A DNA stretch of 64,000 nucleotides from positions 1-64,000 of the forward strand of contig JAJGBQ010000006.1 in NCBI GenBank assembly GCA_022457065.1, read 5' to 3'. Each line of letters opens with the position of its first letter. The first letter of the stretch is position 1. Of this stretch, positions 24,808-37,720 are shown in pieces. The notes below the pieces were generated by a model. It had not been told where the DNA came from and made no database searches. It saw only the letters and a list, made by a program, of their open reading frames with translations. This stretch comes from Curvularia sp. ZM96. Its lineage: Eukaryota; Ascomycota; Dothideomycetes; Pleosporales; Pleosporaceae. Both the position numbers and the translations under genes were made by a program.

Positions 24808-27800
24808 CCTAATATAGGTTTTATAGATCGCTCTCTTCTACCGTCTTACTCTACGCATAGTCTATATTACTCCTTAGCTACTCTAGAAACGCCTACTTTA
24901 TCTCTATCTTCTACTTATCCTTTACTTTCTTATACCTCTCCTCTATTCTCTATTACGCTCTATTAACTCTCTCTTTAAATTCTCTCTTAACTAACTTCTT
25001 ATACCTAGCAAACTACTTCTTATACGCTACTAGTGCGTCTACGTATATATAGTATTCTTTTACTATAGTATACGTTACCTATTATCTACTCTTAATAAAG
25101 TATTCTTTATACTAAATATCTAGATACTAAAATCTCTTACCTTAGGTAGAGAAGTAAGCTCTTTTAATCGCTTCTATAAGTAATATATATCTAGCACGTT
25201 TTATCCCTCTATATCGCTTATACTCGTACTCTAATTAAGTATACTCTTCTATAGATCTACGCTATACTTTAGCTAGTAGTAAAATACTTTACTATATTTA
25301 CTCTTCCTCTATTACTTTCTACTATATTACTAACTCGTTAAAGCGAGCTTAGTATCGTGTTACTATGTCTAGGGTCCTATTACTACTACTTATAATAGAT
25401 ACGAATACTTCTATTCTATTTAGACATCCTTATACTACTCTTTAGATATTCTTAAGTAATACTAACTAACTTCTTTATAGTAAGTTTTCGCTTATAATAA
25501 CACGAACTGCCTAAAGGAAACGACGCTAAATTACGCGCTAGAAGTTACTAACCTACTAGTCCTGCTTAGGAGCAGGCCTTTTCTTCTCTTCTATCTCTTT
25601 CTTATTATCTAGCTCTAGAAGGGTTTGTATATCTTTAAAGATAACTTTAATCTACTATATCTAGTATAAGAAGTTCGTAGTATAGTGTGCCTCTCTAGCA
25701 AAATCTTCTATAAGTAGCTAAGTACTGTTAATACGATACTAGTAATCTAGATCTAACTAAAATAGTTTGCTAGTCTTACGACGAAGCGTAGCTAACGTTT
25801 ATATAAGTCGAAAGAGCGTTACCTAGCTATAGAAGCGAAGCACGTGAATCTATAGCTTAATAGGTAGCTTGCTAAAGTTTAGAAAACATATATTCGTGTT
25901 ATTTATAGTATAGTTAAGCTAGACGTGTTACGCGAATAGTGTATAAATCTCTAAGAAGTCTATTACATAGACGTGCTAGTTAATAGCCTCTACGCTAGAA
26001 CGTGAAGGAATTAAATAGGCTATAAAGATAGAAACTAGTCTCCACGTATAAAGGGTAGGGTTAGTGTAGAGTAATAATAGTAGATAGAAGAGAATATAAG
26101 TTATATATAAAATCTAGAATTAACGATACTAATTATACCTAGTTCGCGGCACTTACTTACTAATAATAGTAAGCGCACGTAAGCGCCTTAACTTAGTACC
26201 TAAATATAACTAGTTAAAAAATAGAAATATCTACGCCGTAAAGCAACCTAACCCTAATTATATACTACTAGGCTAACCGCTAGCTAGCTATAAGAATATT
26301 AGTAGTATATACTAGTACTCTCTATTTAACTAATAAATAGTAAATGTCTTATCGCGCGGCTATAGAGATATAAGGTATATTTTATTATAACTCTATATAA
26401 GACGGCCCTACGCTATATAAACTACTATACATAGCTCTCCTATCTTATTATATTCTTTCTCTAACCTATTAATTAACTTACCTTATTACTCTATATATTC
26501 TTCTATAAGCTATTACCTATAGTAGCTATCCCTCTATATTTAATAAACAGCTATTCTACTATAAGACCTAGTAACCCTATCTCGTTATTCTAAAGCAAGA
26601 AACTATAGAATAGCTTTATATATTACGAAGCTAGTCTTAAGCCTTCTAGTACTTAGCTAAGCTCTATATATAGTATAAGAGTATCAACACGCTTATATAC
26701 CCTACGACGTGGTATTAACTAAGAATTTACTAGTATATATAGTAGCTAACTAGGAGAATGCTACTAATATAGTTAGATATAATTTACTTAGAAAACGCGC
26801 ACCACGTCTACCTCTAATGCGTTAGGCAGGACCTAGTTGGAGAACTACCTACGTAGACGATATTCTAGAGCCGCCTAACTTAGGATAGTCGAGAGGTGAT
26901 ATATATTAACTTGTAAAAGCTATATACGAATAGGTTATCGAGCTTATAGGTAATCTAATTAACGTTATTACTACTTTATTTATTTCTAGAAGAGGGGTTT
27001 ACCTAGAGAGTATCCTATATAATAGAGGAGAAGTGTAGTTTAGACAAGACGCGCCCACGAATGTACTAAACTTATAGCGATTTATTTATAATTAAGAGGT
27101 AAAGTAAGGAAGTATATATTATATAGAGGATATAGCTATATTTTAGTTCGAAGACTGACAGTAGCTATATATAATAACTAGTCACTACCTAGAGGATAGC
27201 TATATTACTATATATAGTAGAAGAGTTAGAGTAGAAAAAATAGTATAGCCTCTACTCCTATGCGATAGACCTAATACAAATATTAATCTAAGTTGCCTAT
27301 TTATCCTAAGGCGCCTTAATATAGCGCATAGAGGGCTTAGACGACGTTCTTCTATTACTAAGACTATAAACTAGGAGACGCTATACTAAGACTATATTTA
27401 GAAGAGCTTAAGTAAAGTTATAGATACTATAGGGTAATAAATTAAGTACTTAAGACTAACTTTCTCTAAAAATCTACTATAACCCTAGTTACTATACTAC
27501 TATAGAGAAAATTATTATATTAGCTACTAAATATAAGCTAGAGATAATAGAGGGATTCTTTTATAATACCTAACTTAAGAGCCTAGATGTAGAAGTCTAC
27601 GTTAGGTAATACTAAGTAATTAGGGTTATATAAGTAGAGATGTAAGCTACTAAGCTATATAGCTATTAATAAATAGTAGAAAAGAGAAGTATTATACTAC
27701 TTTCCTAATTAATAATAAAAGAATTATAGTAAAGTAATACATAAGTAGACTACTAGTATCTATAGTTATTTCTATCTCGCGTAGATAGATATCTTCTTCC

Positions 27801-30800
27801 CTAAATTCACTACTCGCTATTACTACACGACTATCTAATTGTAGACTAACCCTTAATCTTCTAAGCACGATTATATATCGTGCTATAGTATATAGAAGAG
27901 ACTATAATAGTAAAGGGCACGAAGAAGCGTGTAAGGAATTCTAGTCTATTATATAAACCTATATAAAACTCTACTAATAGTCTAGTAAGATGCTAGTTTA
28001 GATAGTAAGTAGTAAATAATTACTATTATTAAATATCTTATAAGATCTATATTCTTTCTACTAAATCCATACACGAGCTCTATTATCACCTAACTCTCTA
28101 CGAATATAATTCCCATTAGTCTAGTTATAATTAGAAGGCGAGCTCTTAGCCTTATTACGTAGCTTTTGCGTCCTCAACTACTACTAGAGGAACTCTCGTA
28201 GTAGATACTATTCTAGATACACAATTGCGAAAAGCATAAATACTCCTACTAGAGTTAGTACGCTTTCTTAATTAGGGCGGGGAGATAGGGGTAACTTAAC
28301 TAAGTATAGGCATAGTATTAAAAACCTAAAATAGCTACTTATAGAGTAGGAGGTAGCTAGCATTACTTCTTAAGCCGTCGCTAATAAACTCTGCTATACG
28401 ATAAATAGCGCGGATCTATAAGAACGTAGTTAATATTTAGCTGCTTATATAGTATAGGATAGGAAGACAAACGTATAGTAATAGCTATAGTAGTAGCGTT
28501 AACTGTCTAACTAAGCCGCACCTAATTAGCGCTAGCGGGAGCTAGATAGCGTAGTATCTTGTTTTTCTAACGGCGACTTATAATTAGAAATCGCGCTCCT
28601 ATAATAGTAAATAAGAGAAAGCACATAATCTATAAAGTAAAGCTAAGCTTTAGCGCACTAAGTCCTACTTCTATCTAATCTTTGCGCTTTTTTAGCAAGA
28701 GAGTCGTACTTGCGTATATAGTCCCTACTACACTTACCTCTAGAAGCTATATAAAAAATAAAAATAAGTTAAAGAGAATAAAAAATAGTATAATAAGGCG
28801 TGGTAGGCACTAGAGCGATACAAATTAGTTACTCTTAGGCGGCGTCACCTACTAAACGATCTAACTAAAGGTAGCGTAACACCCTACTATAATAAAGATT
28901 AGTGCTAGTCTACGTAGATACTTATTAGTCGTCTAGTTAATAAATATTATATAGACTAATATATATAAGCGCTAAGTAGCTAATAAAAAAGGTATAGACA
29001 TTCTTAGAATTACTAATTAAGATAGCACGAGCTATTAAATCTCTAAGTTCTACTAACTAATAGTAAGATTTTTATTTTTTCTAGTAATATCTCCTTAATA
29101 GAGAATAGGTGTTAACTTACTAAATAGACTAATATATATACACTAGAAAAACTAGGCCTAGCGCCGAGCAAAGAGGACTATATATATAGCTATTAGTATT
29201 AAAAAGTAGACTACGCTAGTCTAAGCTAGCGGTAGGTTTAGCTTGTAGTAGTAGAAGCTAGCCTAAGAATCTACTAACGTAGCCATCGTACATAATAGAT
29301 ATAAGATAGGCGATACTACTAAGATAATAAACTATAGCCTTTTAATAAGAAATTATATTAAGATAAAAAATACTCTAGACGCTAGGTTAGGCCGAATATC
29401 TACGTAATAAGCCTACTACTACTATATATTATAATAGTATTAATATACCTTACGCATCTACCTAGAAAAGCCTTAGTAGCACGCGCTTAGCTATAATATT
29501 ATATTAATTCTTTCTTCTACTAACTACCTGCATAGCTTTTATATCTTGCCGCTAGAGTAGGGTAGTATTACGACTACGCCGCACGTAGTCCTACTACGCC
29601 ACTAATAGCTCGCGCCGACGCTATTCCTACACCTTATTTGTACTGCAAGGACAACTATGCCACCAATAGCTCGCGCCTACGCTAGTTTCGTGTCTTACTC
29701 GCACTATAAAAACGACTATGCTATAGTAATTACCCTACAAGCGTATAAAATAGAGATATTTACTATCTCTAGATCTCAGCTATACCGTGTGTATATATAA
29801 AGACCTAGCACCTACACAAAAGAATAGTATACTAAGTACTTCTACTTTACTACATACCGCGAATATCTATTCTCTACTCTCTCCTCTACCCTCTTCTATA
29901 ACTCTTACCTCTTCTTATTATCTTATACACTTTAGTGTGTACACTATCTAAATTTCTATATTCTATAATAACTCTATTACGATAAAGACGATAGTAAGCT
30001 TCTAACTTTACTCTAAGCTCGCCTAGTAAGCTATATGTCTATATCTACTAATAGTCTTTTTATAGAGGAATATGCTTCTTATTACTAGTATAGAACTAGC
30101 TATTATACTTCTATTCTAGCTAATTAATTCTATACTACCGCGCTAGGCTAAGAATAATACTATATAGCTTCTTCTAGCTAATATACATAGGCTAGACACG
30201 AACGCTCTCTAGCACGTACTAACTAACCTATTAAGCGACCTTCAATCATTTCTCTAAAAGTACTAGCCGCTCGCTAATCTTGCTAGTAAAGAGATTAGCT
30301 CTAAAGATTAGGATCTCTTCACATCTACTAGCTACTATTTTGCCGAGTTCCCCTATTTTTCTATTAAAAGAGGTGCGATAGTAATAATCAGCAGCTAGGA
30401 GGAGATTACGCCGTAGCAAGTGTTAGCTATCCTAGACTAGATACTACTTTCGTTAACCGTAACCTTCGCACCTAACCTAGCTACCTCGCTAAGTAGATTT
30501 CTACTTACTACTAACAAGGCTACGCTTTAAGTCATCGCTACGCCAGGCTCTATGTTATCTAGCTTTCTAGCTAGTATAGTCTTTAATATATATAAGATAT
30601 AGAGTAATAACCTAGCTACTAATACTATCTATACTATTTAAGTAAAGATAGATAGCAAAGAACGTCCTTTTCTCACTCTTTGTATCTACCCTAAAGAGGC
30701 TAATAGTATTTAAGTCTACAACTTCTATCTAGGTAACGAACTTAACGGTACTTCTAGTAGTACTTATATAAACACTAAAAATAAGAGGTAGTCTATTAAG

Positions 30801-32099
30801 AGGCTACTTACTACCTTCTACGTATTTATTAAATTTCCACTTATCTATTATAATACTAACTAAGGAGTCGCGAGTATATAAGTACGTCCGTCTATCCCTC
30901 TTCTTATATTTCTTTATCTATAATATTTTCTTATTATCTTTCGTCTTAAGAGAAGAAGATTTTTCTTAGTCTTAGTATACTTAGTAGTAGTAATAGTAGT
31001 ATATAGATAGCTTTCCTTTTATAAGAAATATATAGGCTTTACTTAACGCGCTATTTAATACCTAATAACTCTATCTATATGTCTTTTACTTAGTTCTTTA
31101 GAATATAGCTTACTCTAAAGGTAGGGCTAATATATTAATTACTACTACTTACTACTTACTACTACTACGCTAGTGTATAGCGTGCTAGCTAGGATATTTA
31201 TGTAACTCTAGCGACATAACTTACTTCTACTTCTATTAAAAAATAGTCTTCTATACTCGCCTTAATAGCAGCTCTCTTTTACGCATTAAAATTTTACTCT
31301 CTAGAGTCTAGAATTTATTCTACTAATGTGTTCTTATTACCTAAAGTGCACTATCTTAATATTATACTATTATATTATATTCTTAGCAACTACTATATTT
31401 TATATCTTTATATATACCCTAAAAATATAATAATATAGCTCTTTACTCTACTTACTAGAAACAAGCTTTACTATGCTATACTAATTAAACAAAGAAGAGA
31501 AATAAGTAATAGCTATTCTACTAATTCTCTATATAGAAGAATAGATATAGCTAGCTAGACATAATACTACTATAAAGGTTAAACGTAGTAGCAAGTAGTA
31601 ACTTAGAGAAGTATAAGATTAATTTATATCTTTCTATATCTATCCTTAGGTTCTTCTTATACAAACTAATAGAGACGTACTATAGAATTGCCTACTTAAC
31701 GCTCTCGTAGCGCTATAGTAGCGAAGAGTCTTTACCTAGAATTATTAGGAGTTTATTCTAAGATACTCTTAGCCCTATGTGCTAACGATTCTCTATTAAG
31801 TCGACGTCTTAACACTATCGCGATATCGTATTCTTACAACTACTAACTCTAAATAAAGTCTAGCCTATTCTATAATACTTACGCGCTTATAGAGCGTATC
31901 GCTAGTAACTTATATTACGTCTTACGCTAGTATTTTTATAACGCTTTACTTTACTATTTACTAGTATAGCGTAACCCTATTCTCTTTAGTAGAAGTAGTT
32001 CTAATAGAAGTAAGTATCTAACAGTAAGCGCTTAAGAAGCGCTTAATAAGCGCTTAACGATAATATACTTTATATTATAATTACGCGCCTATGCTATAT
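24808..32099. other. About 7.3 kb of RIP-like decayed repeats, families unresolved
   Basis: The region is TA-rich, CA/TG-poor and has no open frame longer than chance. Composition changes along it suggest several insertions. A coding-like trace is weakly visible on the plus strand between about 26200 and 29300. A second block, about 30020-31000, ends near an RNA-like AT-rich stretch. None gave a recognisable domain. It is almost certainly former transposon sequence, but the class cannot be stated. No LTR pair or long TIR was found by eye. Confidence 0.6.
29592..29719. repeat. Two tandem copies of a 64-bp unit
   Basis: Units begin near 29592 and 29656, sharing TAGCTCGCGCC and ACGCTA with similar spacing. 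A partial third copy precedes (GACTACGCCGCACGTAGTCC near 29570), and a start of another follows near 29720. The block is GC-richer than its surroundings. Confidence 0.6.
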
Positions 32100-32505
32100 A
32101 TTACTAGTATTTTGTGCCATATTAAGCGCTTACATTCTCTACTAAGCCTTACCTATATTCCCCGCTATGCCTTCCGCTAGTGTTTATATTAAGCGCTAGT
32201 ATTCTCTACTAAGTTTTATCTGTATTCCCCGCCGTGCCTTACACTAGTGTTTTGTGCCGCATTAAGCGCTAGCATTCTCCGCTAAGCCTTATCTATATTC
32301 TCCGCCGTGCCTTCTACTAGTATTTATATTAAGCGCTAGCATTCTCTGCTAAGTCTTACTTATATTCCCCGCCATATCTTATACTAGTATTTTATACCGC
32401 ATTAAGCGCTAGCATTCTCCGCTAAGCCTTATCTATATTCTCCACCGTGCCTTCTACTAGTGTTTATATTAAGCGCTAGCATTCTCCGCTAAGCCTCACA
32501 CTAGT
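32100..32505. repeat. Higher-order minisatellite: six ~70-bp units in alternating forms
   Basis: Each unit carries ATTAAGCGCTAGCATTCTC, then GCTAAGCCTTA, then a TATATTCYCCGCCGTGCCTT-like phrase and ACTAGTGTTT. Units alternate between a longer form starting TTTTGTGCCGCATTAAG (about 73 bp) and a shorter form starting TTTATATTAAG (about 67 bp), giving a dimer of about 140 bp repeated three times. The last unit is truncated. An upstream patch (near 32020-32065) has three AAGCGCTTA palindromes that resemble the unit core. Confidence 0.85.
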
Positions 32506-33291
32506 AATCGCTACCGCGCCTATTTAACGTATTACTAGTAGTCTTATAATACTAGATACTTATTAGAAGAATAACTTTATATCTATATAAAATTCTAATA
32601 AACTCTCTATCTCTAAAGAACTAGTTATATCTACTTTATATACTACTAGACTACTTATTATGCTTCTAGCTTTCTTTATATATAGGCTACTTATATTTCT
32701 ACTTATCTAGCTTTAGAAGCGCAAAAGGCAGCTAGCTATATAATACTAATATCTACCTATATCTATGTGGCAGTGGAATCGTAGCCGTTTTGGGGGTGGT
32801 TTGGCCGCCGCTTTTAGAGGCGTTTCCACCTCGCTTAGCCCCTCTTCTATTGCCGCTTTAAACGAACCCATGCTCGCTTACCATGCTCAGCATAACCTTC
32901 GCCTTGCCGCCAACGTCCCTGTTCCTGTTTATCGCCTCCTCGCGGTTGAGAGTGGTGGGAGGGTACTGCGACGCCCGTCAGCGCGTCCGTGCAAACCGCA
33001 AGAATAACACAATGCTTACTGTACAACTCAAACTGCCTATGGGCCGGCGCCTACTTAAAGTGATGGCATGCCCACCCTCGTTCTGCCATCACCTCCTCCC
33101 ATTTCTCCTCCTACTCCTCTTCTCTCACCCTCCTCCTCCAACTGCTCGCGTTGCCGTATTCCACAAAGTGAACTACTATTAGAGCGTTAGCCACCTCTGT
33201 CGCGATCGAAAACGTCGCTCCGACACGAAACCTTTATCTATCGCGTTGACCTAACCCATCTTCAGCCACCGATTCGGACTCGTGCACGCAA
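32506..33291. other. Decay border and upstream region of the recombinase
   Basis: Up to about 32760 the sequence is TA-rich and decayed. From 32765 on, normal composition with frequent CA and TG returns within a few bases. Small open frames at 32765-33007 and 32883-33182 have no recognisable domain and are probably not genes. If the recombinase downstream is a Starship captain, the element edge would be expected in this interval. Confidence 0.6.
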
Positions 33292-35762
33292 ATGGATTCT
33301 GTCACTTCTTTGTCCTCTGACAGTTACTCGGATCCTGACACTGAGGCGGATACAGACATTGAGCCGGGTACTGGCGAAGATGGTGGTCTCGTCCTGGAAA
33401 CGGATTCAGACCCTGAGTTAGACTCTGAAGCTGAAGAGATACTGAAGGACATTGCTGAGTTGAAGGCGGAGGGGCCCGCAAAGCCAAATCATACCACGCA
33501 TACAGTGAAACTATGGAAGAGGGAAGGCGAGTTCTGGAAGAGGTGAGATTGATGCAACTCGCATAGACCTCGTCATTATATGATCGACTGTTAACCAGCC
33601 CACGTTAGGTACTGTGCTAAGATTAAGAAAAAACCCAAGAGATCCCCAGAGGAACACCTCCGAGCATGTAAACCAGAGACATTCAAAGCGTACCTCCGCT
33701 GGCGAAAGAAATATTCCGAGGTTAAAAAGGAAAGCTCAATGCGAAGCTATTGGAAGAGAATCAGCATGTGCTACATGGATCTCACGCACCGCAGAATGGA
33801 CGCTACTGTCCTCACTGATGTTTGCAACGTATGATCTGCCAGACCCAGTCTTTCTCTTGCGTAGCAAAGAGCTAACATTGTAGCAGTGGATTCCGACCTT
33901 GGGACTTGACAAATCTGTGAAAGATAAGGATGCCATGTTTGTCCAGGATCTCTATGCCGTTCTTCATGCACTCTGGGTAGACGACACCAAACCCCTCCAT
34001 GGTTTCATTCGAGTTCAAGTCTCACTTCTCCTCCTTCTTAGCGCCGCTACAGGTACAAGACCAGGAGCTATCGTTGAAAGTGCAAGCGCCAAGGACAGCA
34101 AAAAGGCACTCTCGTTCAAGAACATCGAGCTTATGAAGGTTCGTAGCATAAAAGATCCTAGTCGGAGTACTATTTTGGCGAATGTCAATCTAGAGAACAT
34201 AAAAAACCAAGAAAGGGGTGGGAAGCCGTAAGTAAAATAGCAAATGTAGAGGCTAAGAGGTTTCGCTAATTGGTACTGTGTTTGCAGAAAGAAGTTCACT
34301 TTTCGCCTAGAAGGAACCCCCGCCTTCTGCATAGTTTCATATATTCTCAGCATCGGCATTGGTCAAGACGCATTAAGAGACGAGTTCAGCAGTGTTCAGG
34401 ATATATTCGATCTTGACATACCTGCAGCCCGTAAGGTACTCCGCCTCAGGTGGAAAAAGAATCTGCTGGACCAACCCTTCTTGTGCGATGTAAGGCACAG
34501 AGACGAGGGTATTCACATACGAGCACGCAATGCGTTTCCATATGGAAAATATCGTGACATTTTTGTACGATTGGGGCGTGTTGCAGGCTTTGAAAAATCG
34601 TTGGAGCTGTACCAAATACGGCGAGCTTCTGGGAACAATATCAACAGTAAGTCTGCTTCAAAGTATACGTTGCCCTTCTTCTAGCCCAAACTTATAAAAG
34701 CCCACAGGCGCTCTTGACCCAGTAGAACGAAACCAGGTCATGGGTCATCTTGGGAGCACATACGAAAAGTACTACACGCCAACGCATATTGCGCGTGACT
34801 TCCAGTCGATCTACTTTGGAAGCCCTTCGGAAGACCTTCTTATCCAATCTGTTGCAAGGATGAGTTTGTCTCGGGATCAACGCGCACCTACCGAGCTGGA
34901 CGACGAGCAACGAAAGAAGCTACGGGACGATCCTGCACTTGCGGTCCTTCGCGAAGAGCGGGAAAGGTACAAAAATCAGCTTTACGACCAAGGCTTCTAT
35001 CCACTCGAGATGGGTCAAGGCACTGATCTTTACAAGAAATACGAGGCCACAAAGCGGAAGATCAGTAGCACGTATCAAAAGATGTACAGAGAACGGTTAG
35101 AAACAGCGATTCGCGAGTTCCATGACTCGATCGACTCGATCGAGATAGCCAGGCAACTCAGCGGAAAGGCTGCGACCGAAGTCCTGACGCTACCAGCCAC
35201 TGAGTTTGAACTTCGAGAGCGAGCTACGATCGCCGGCATGCTCTTCAAGCCGTTTCAGGACGACAAAGCCCGGGTAAGGTTTGTGCGAACCTTGGCTAGA
35301 TTATGCCACAAACGAGAGACGCGGCGGCCAAAGGCATTCAAGCGAAAAATGGTGGGTTTGGCCGCATGTGAAGCCAATGGCTCATCTTTTTCGAACGAAC
35401 GAAAGAGGTGTGGTGAGATTTTTGAGAAGAGCCCGATTAACCAGGATGGCGAGATTGCGGAAGAAGAGCTTGACACACCAAAGCGCAGAAAAGTCTTGGA
35501 GGTACAGTCTGGGAAGCTCTACCCAACCGTGCTTCCTTATCCGGTGTGTCTTATCTGCATAGGGAATGAAGAGTTCTCATACGAACAGAGGATGCGCCAT
35601 ATTCCACGGAAGGATGTCCTAAAGAAGCACGTGGAGACCCATTTCCGACTCCCCGAACTTCAGTTAGGGTTTGCATGCCGCCATCCTAGTTGCTCTGACA
35701 TGCTGGTTGACTCAGTGCATTTCAAGAGGCATGCGCTTGACATTCACGGTGTGTCTCACTGA
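33292..35762 (+). CDS. DUF3435 tyrosine recombinase, Starship captain type, five exons
   Basis: The predicted protein of 742 residues is intact. Exons are 33292-33542, 33609-33828, 33884-34227, 34288-34646 and 34708-35762. All introns (55-66 nt) are GT-AG, and all phases join. An acidic N-terminus (DPDTEADTDIEPG) precedes the core DUF3435 motifs: AYLRWRKKY, SYWKRISMCY, then ATGTRPGA with the first catalytic Arg (R216), LYQIRRASGN (Y380, R383), and RNQVMGHLGSTYEKYYTP with H405 and the nucleophile Tyr at 413 or 414. This fits the R-Y-R-Y pattern reported for captains. A C-terminal Cys/His region (CLIC...H, CRHPSCSD...HALDIH) looks like two C2H2 fingers for DNA binding. In the family, the captain is the first gene of a Starship and reads into the element; here it reads rightward away from the decayed zone. 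It may instead be an orphan family member. Confidence 0.9.
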
Positions 35763-35945
35763 TGCGCCCAAACTCCCCTCCGCTGGTACACAGTGCAACG
35801 AAAGCAAATTATCACATACGAAAGCAAAGGATCACAGCTGAATATACATGGCAACGGCTCCTTTTTGTTTTTTCGATGAAGTATGCGCTTAGATTTTGCC
35901 CCTTCTTCACCGTAGTTTTGCTTGCAGTGTCTATGTCTGAAGTTA

Positions 35946-35991
35946 AGCTCGGACACCGAGTAGTGGCCACCCCCAGTAGTGGCCACCCCAA
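35946..35991 (+). repeat. Left terminal inverted repeat of the pogo-type element
   Basis: It begins AGCTCGGACACCGAG and contains two direct copies of AGTAGTGGCCAC at 15-bp spacing, which are also present inverted in the right end. Such sub-terminal repeats commonly serve as transposase-binding sites in this superfamily; that role is inferred. Confidence 0.93.
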
Positions 35992-36057
35992 CTACTCCAC
36001 CAACAATAACTTTTTTTGAATTTTGAAGCTATCCACCACCACCAAAACGTGTCTAAT

Positions 36058-37671
36058 ATGGCCAATCGTGAAGTCTCTATTCAATCTGCTATCCGCGATT
36101 ATCATGCTGGTGTTTTTAAATCACAGAAAGCTGCTGCTGCCGCGTACAGCGTCCCGCGATCAACACTCCGCCACCGTCTCGCTGGGCGAGTTCAACGCGT
36201 AATAGCTCACCGCCACGAGCAGCGATTATCACCAGATCAAGAAATTAAACTCGTTAACTGGATCCTATATGAAGATAGCTGCGCGCGCCCACCTAGCCAT
36301 ACGCTCCTTCGGCAAATGGTGATCCGGATACTCGATCAGAACGGTGATACTGCTCCACTTGGCAAGCATTGGATCTCTAGCTTTCTACGCCGTAATCCAC
36401 GCGTCCACTCAGTCGTCGGCCGGACGATCGAAACTGCTAGGGCTAAGGCAGCGACGCCAGACGCGATCGGAGCTTTCTTTGAGCTCTTTGAGCAGACGCG
36501 ATCGCGACTTAACGTCTGTTACGCGGATATCTATAATATGGATGAGACTGGGATCGCGCTGGGCGTCTGCAGTAACTCTCAAGTAGTTGCTTCAGCTACT
36601 AAACGCAAGGCTTACGTCCAATCGCCAGAAACGCGCGAGTGGGTATCAATTATTGAGTGCGTCTCAGCTACTGGGGCTAAGTTATCACCAGTAATTGTCT
36701 TTAAGGGCCAAAATCTTCAGTCAAGCTGGTTCCCATCACAGGCTATACCTGAGTGGTACTACACCACGTCAGCTAATGGCTGGACGTCTAACGATATCGG
36801 ATTTGAGTGGTTATCACGGATATTTATCGCAGAAACTACTGATTGCGCTGCTGATCGCGCTGCTCAACTACGCAATCGACTACTAATACTTGATGGCCAT
36901 GGATCTCATATTACTCCAGAATTCATGTGGGCTTGCTATCAGCACTCTATATATCTATTATACCTGCCTGCTCACTCCTCTCATATACTCCAGCCACTTG
37001 ATCTAGCTCCGTTCTCTGTCACCAAGTCTAGCTATCGCAATCAGATCCAGGCCCTCGCTGCGCTTGACGACGCTGCACCAATCAAGAAGCAAGCTTTTAT
37101 ATCAATCTACTGTCAGGCGCGAGAGGCTGGGCTATCTGATCGGGTGATACGGGCTGGCTGGCGGGCATCAGGGCTGTCTCCATATAACCCAAGGCTTGTT
37201 CTGGAGTCTTCGCAGATCCAGACGCGCCCAATTACTCCACCACCACTAGAACAGCTAAGTAATAGTAGTATAGACGGCCCAAGTACACCACAGCAGTCTC
37301 GCGATATATACCACGCGCAGCAGCAGCTTCTACAGTCAGAGCTACTGTCGCGATCTACCCGCCAGTTACTCGCCAAGGCTAGTAAGGCTATTGATATCAA
37401 AAATACTCAAGTAGCAGAGCTACAACTACGCAATAATCAGCTAGAACAGCAGCTTCAGACTATCCAGCATCATCACCAGCGAAGAAAACGAGTTCAACAA
37501 GATCCTAATCAGCGTTTTGCTGATCGCGAAGCAGTAAGGCTCGCGATAGAAGCTGCTGCTGCTGAAACAGTCAAAACTACTAGACAGCAGCAAAGAAAAA
37601 CTACTACAACTAGGCAGATTACTTCTAGTAGTACTGCTTTTAATTCTATGTGTAGCAAGTGGCGAATTTAA
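36058..37671 (+). CDS. pogo/Fot1-type transposase
   Basis: The protein of 537 residues cuts and re-inserts the element that encodes it, at TA. The ATG at 36058 was chosen; the frame opens upstream at a TTG. The N-terminus has a Psq-type helix-turn-helix (SIQSAIRDYHAG...AYSVPRSTLRHRL). It is followed by a CENP-B-like second helix-turn-helix (HTLLRQMVIRILD...WISSFLRRNP). The DDE domain has catalytic Asp at D162 (NMDETGIALG), D279 (LDGHGSH) and D315 (LQPLDLAPF), a DD35D spacing. The C-terminus is Gln-rich and predicted to coil (about residues 430-490). The frame is uninterrupted and all three acidic residues are present. Confidence 0.95.
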   Translation: MANREVSIQSAIRDYHAGVFKSQKAAAAAYSVPRSTLRHRLAGRVQRVIAHRHEQRLSPDQEIKLVNWILYEDSCARPPSHTLLRQMVIRILDQNGDTAPLGKHWISSFLRRNPRVHSVVGRTIETARAKAATPDAIGAFFELFEQTRSRLNVCYADIYNMDETGIALGVCSNSQVVASATKRKAYVQSPETREWVSIIECVSATGAKLSPVIVFKGQNLQSSWFPSQAIPEWYYTTSANGWTSNDIGFEWLSRIFIAETTDCAADRAAQLRNRLLILDGHGSHITPEFMWACYQHSIYLLYLPAHSSHILQPLDLAPFSVTKSSYRNQIQALAALDDAAPIKKQAFISIYCQAREAGLSDRVIRAGWRASGLSPYNPRLVLESSQIQTRPITPPPLEQLSNSSIDGPSTPQQSRDIYHAQQQLLQSELLSRSTRQLLAKASKAIDIKNTQVAELQLRNNQLEQQLQTIQHHHQRRKRVQQDPNQRFADREAVRLAIEAAAAETVKTTRQQQRKTTTTRQITSSSTAFNSMCSKWRI

Positions 37672-37720
37672 TCGTTGTTACTGCGATATTTGGCTTCAAA
37701 GTTTGGTGACGCTGTTTTGA

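Noticed and set aside
24736..24966. 76-residue frame beginning in LTR 3
   Set aside because: It crosses the LTR border into decayed sequence and has no motif.
32765..33182. Small frames upstream of the recombinase as a possible gene
   Set aside because: No domain, no splice support, and low-complexity endings; more likely 5' flank or element edge.
34015..34615. Minus-strand frames opposite the recombinase
   Set aside because: They are shadows of exons 3 and 4, which carry the family motifs on the plus strand.
33543..34707. Recombinase as a frameshifted pseudogene
   Set aside because: The frame changes are all removed by four GT-AG introns with branch sites and matching phases, giving one intact protein.
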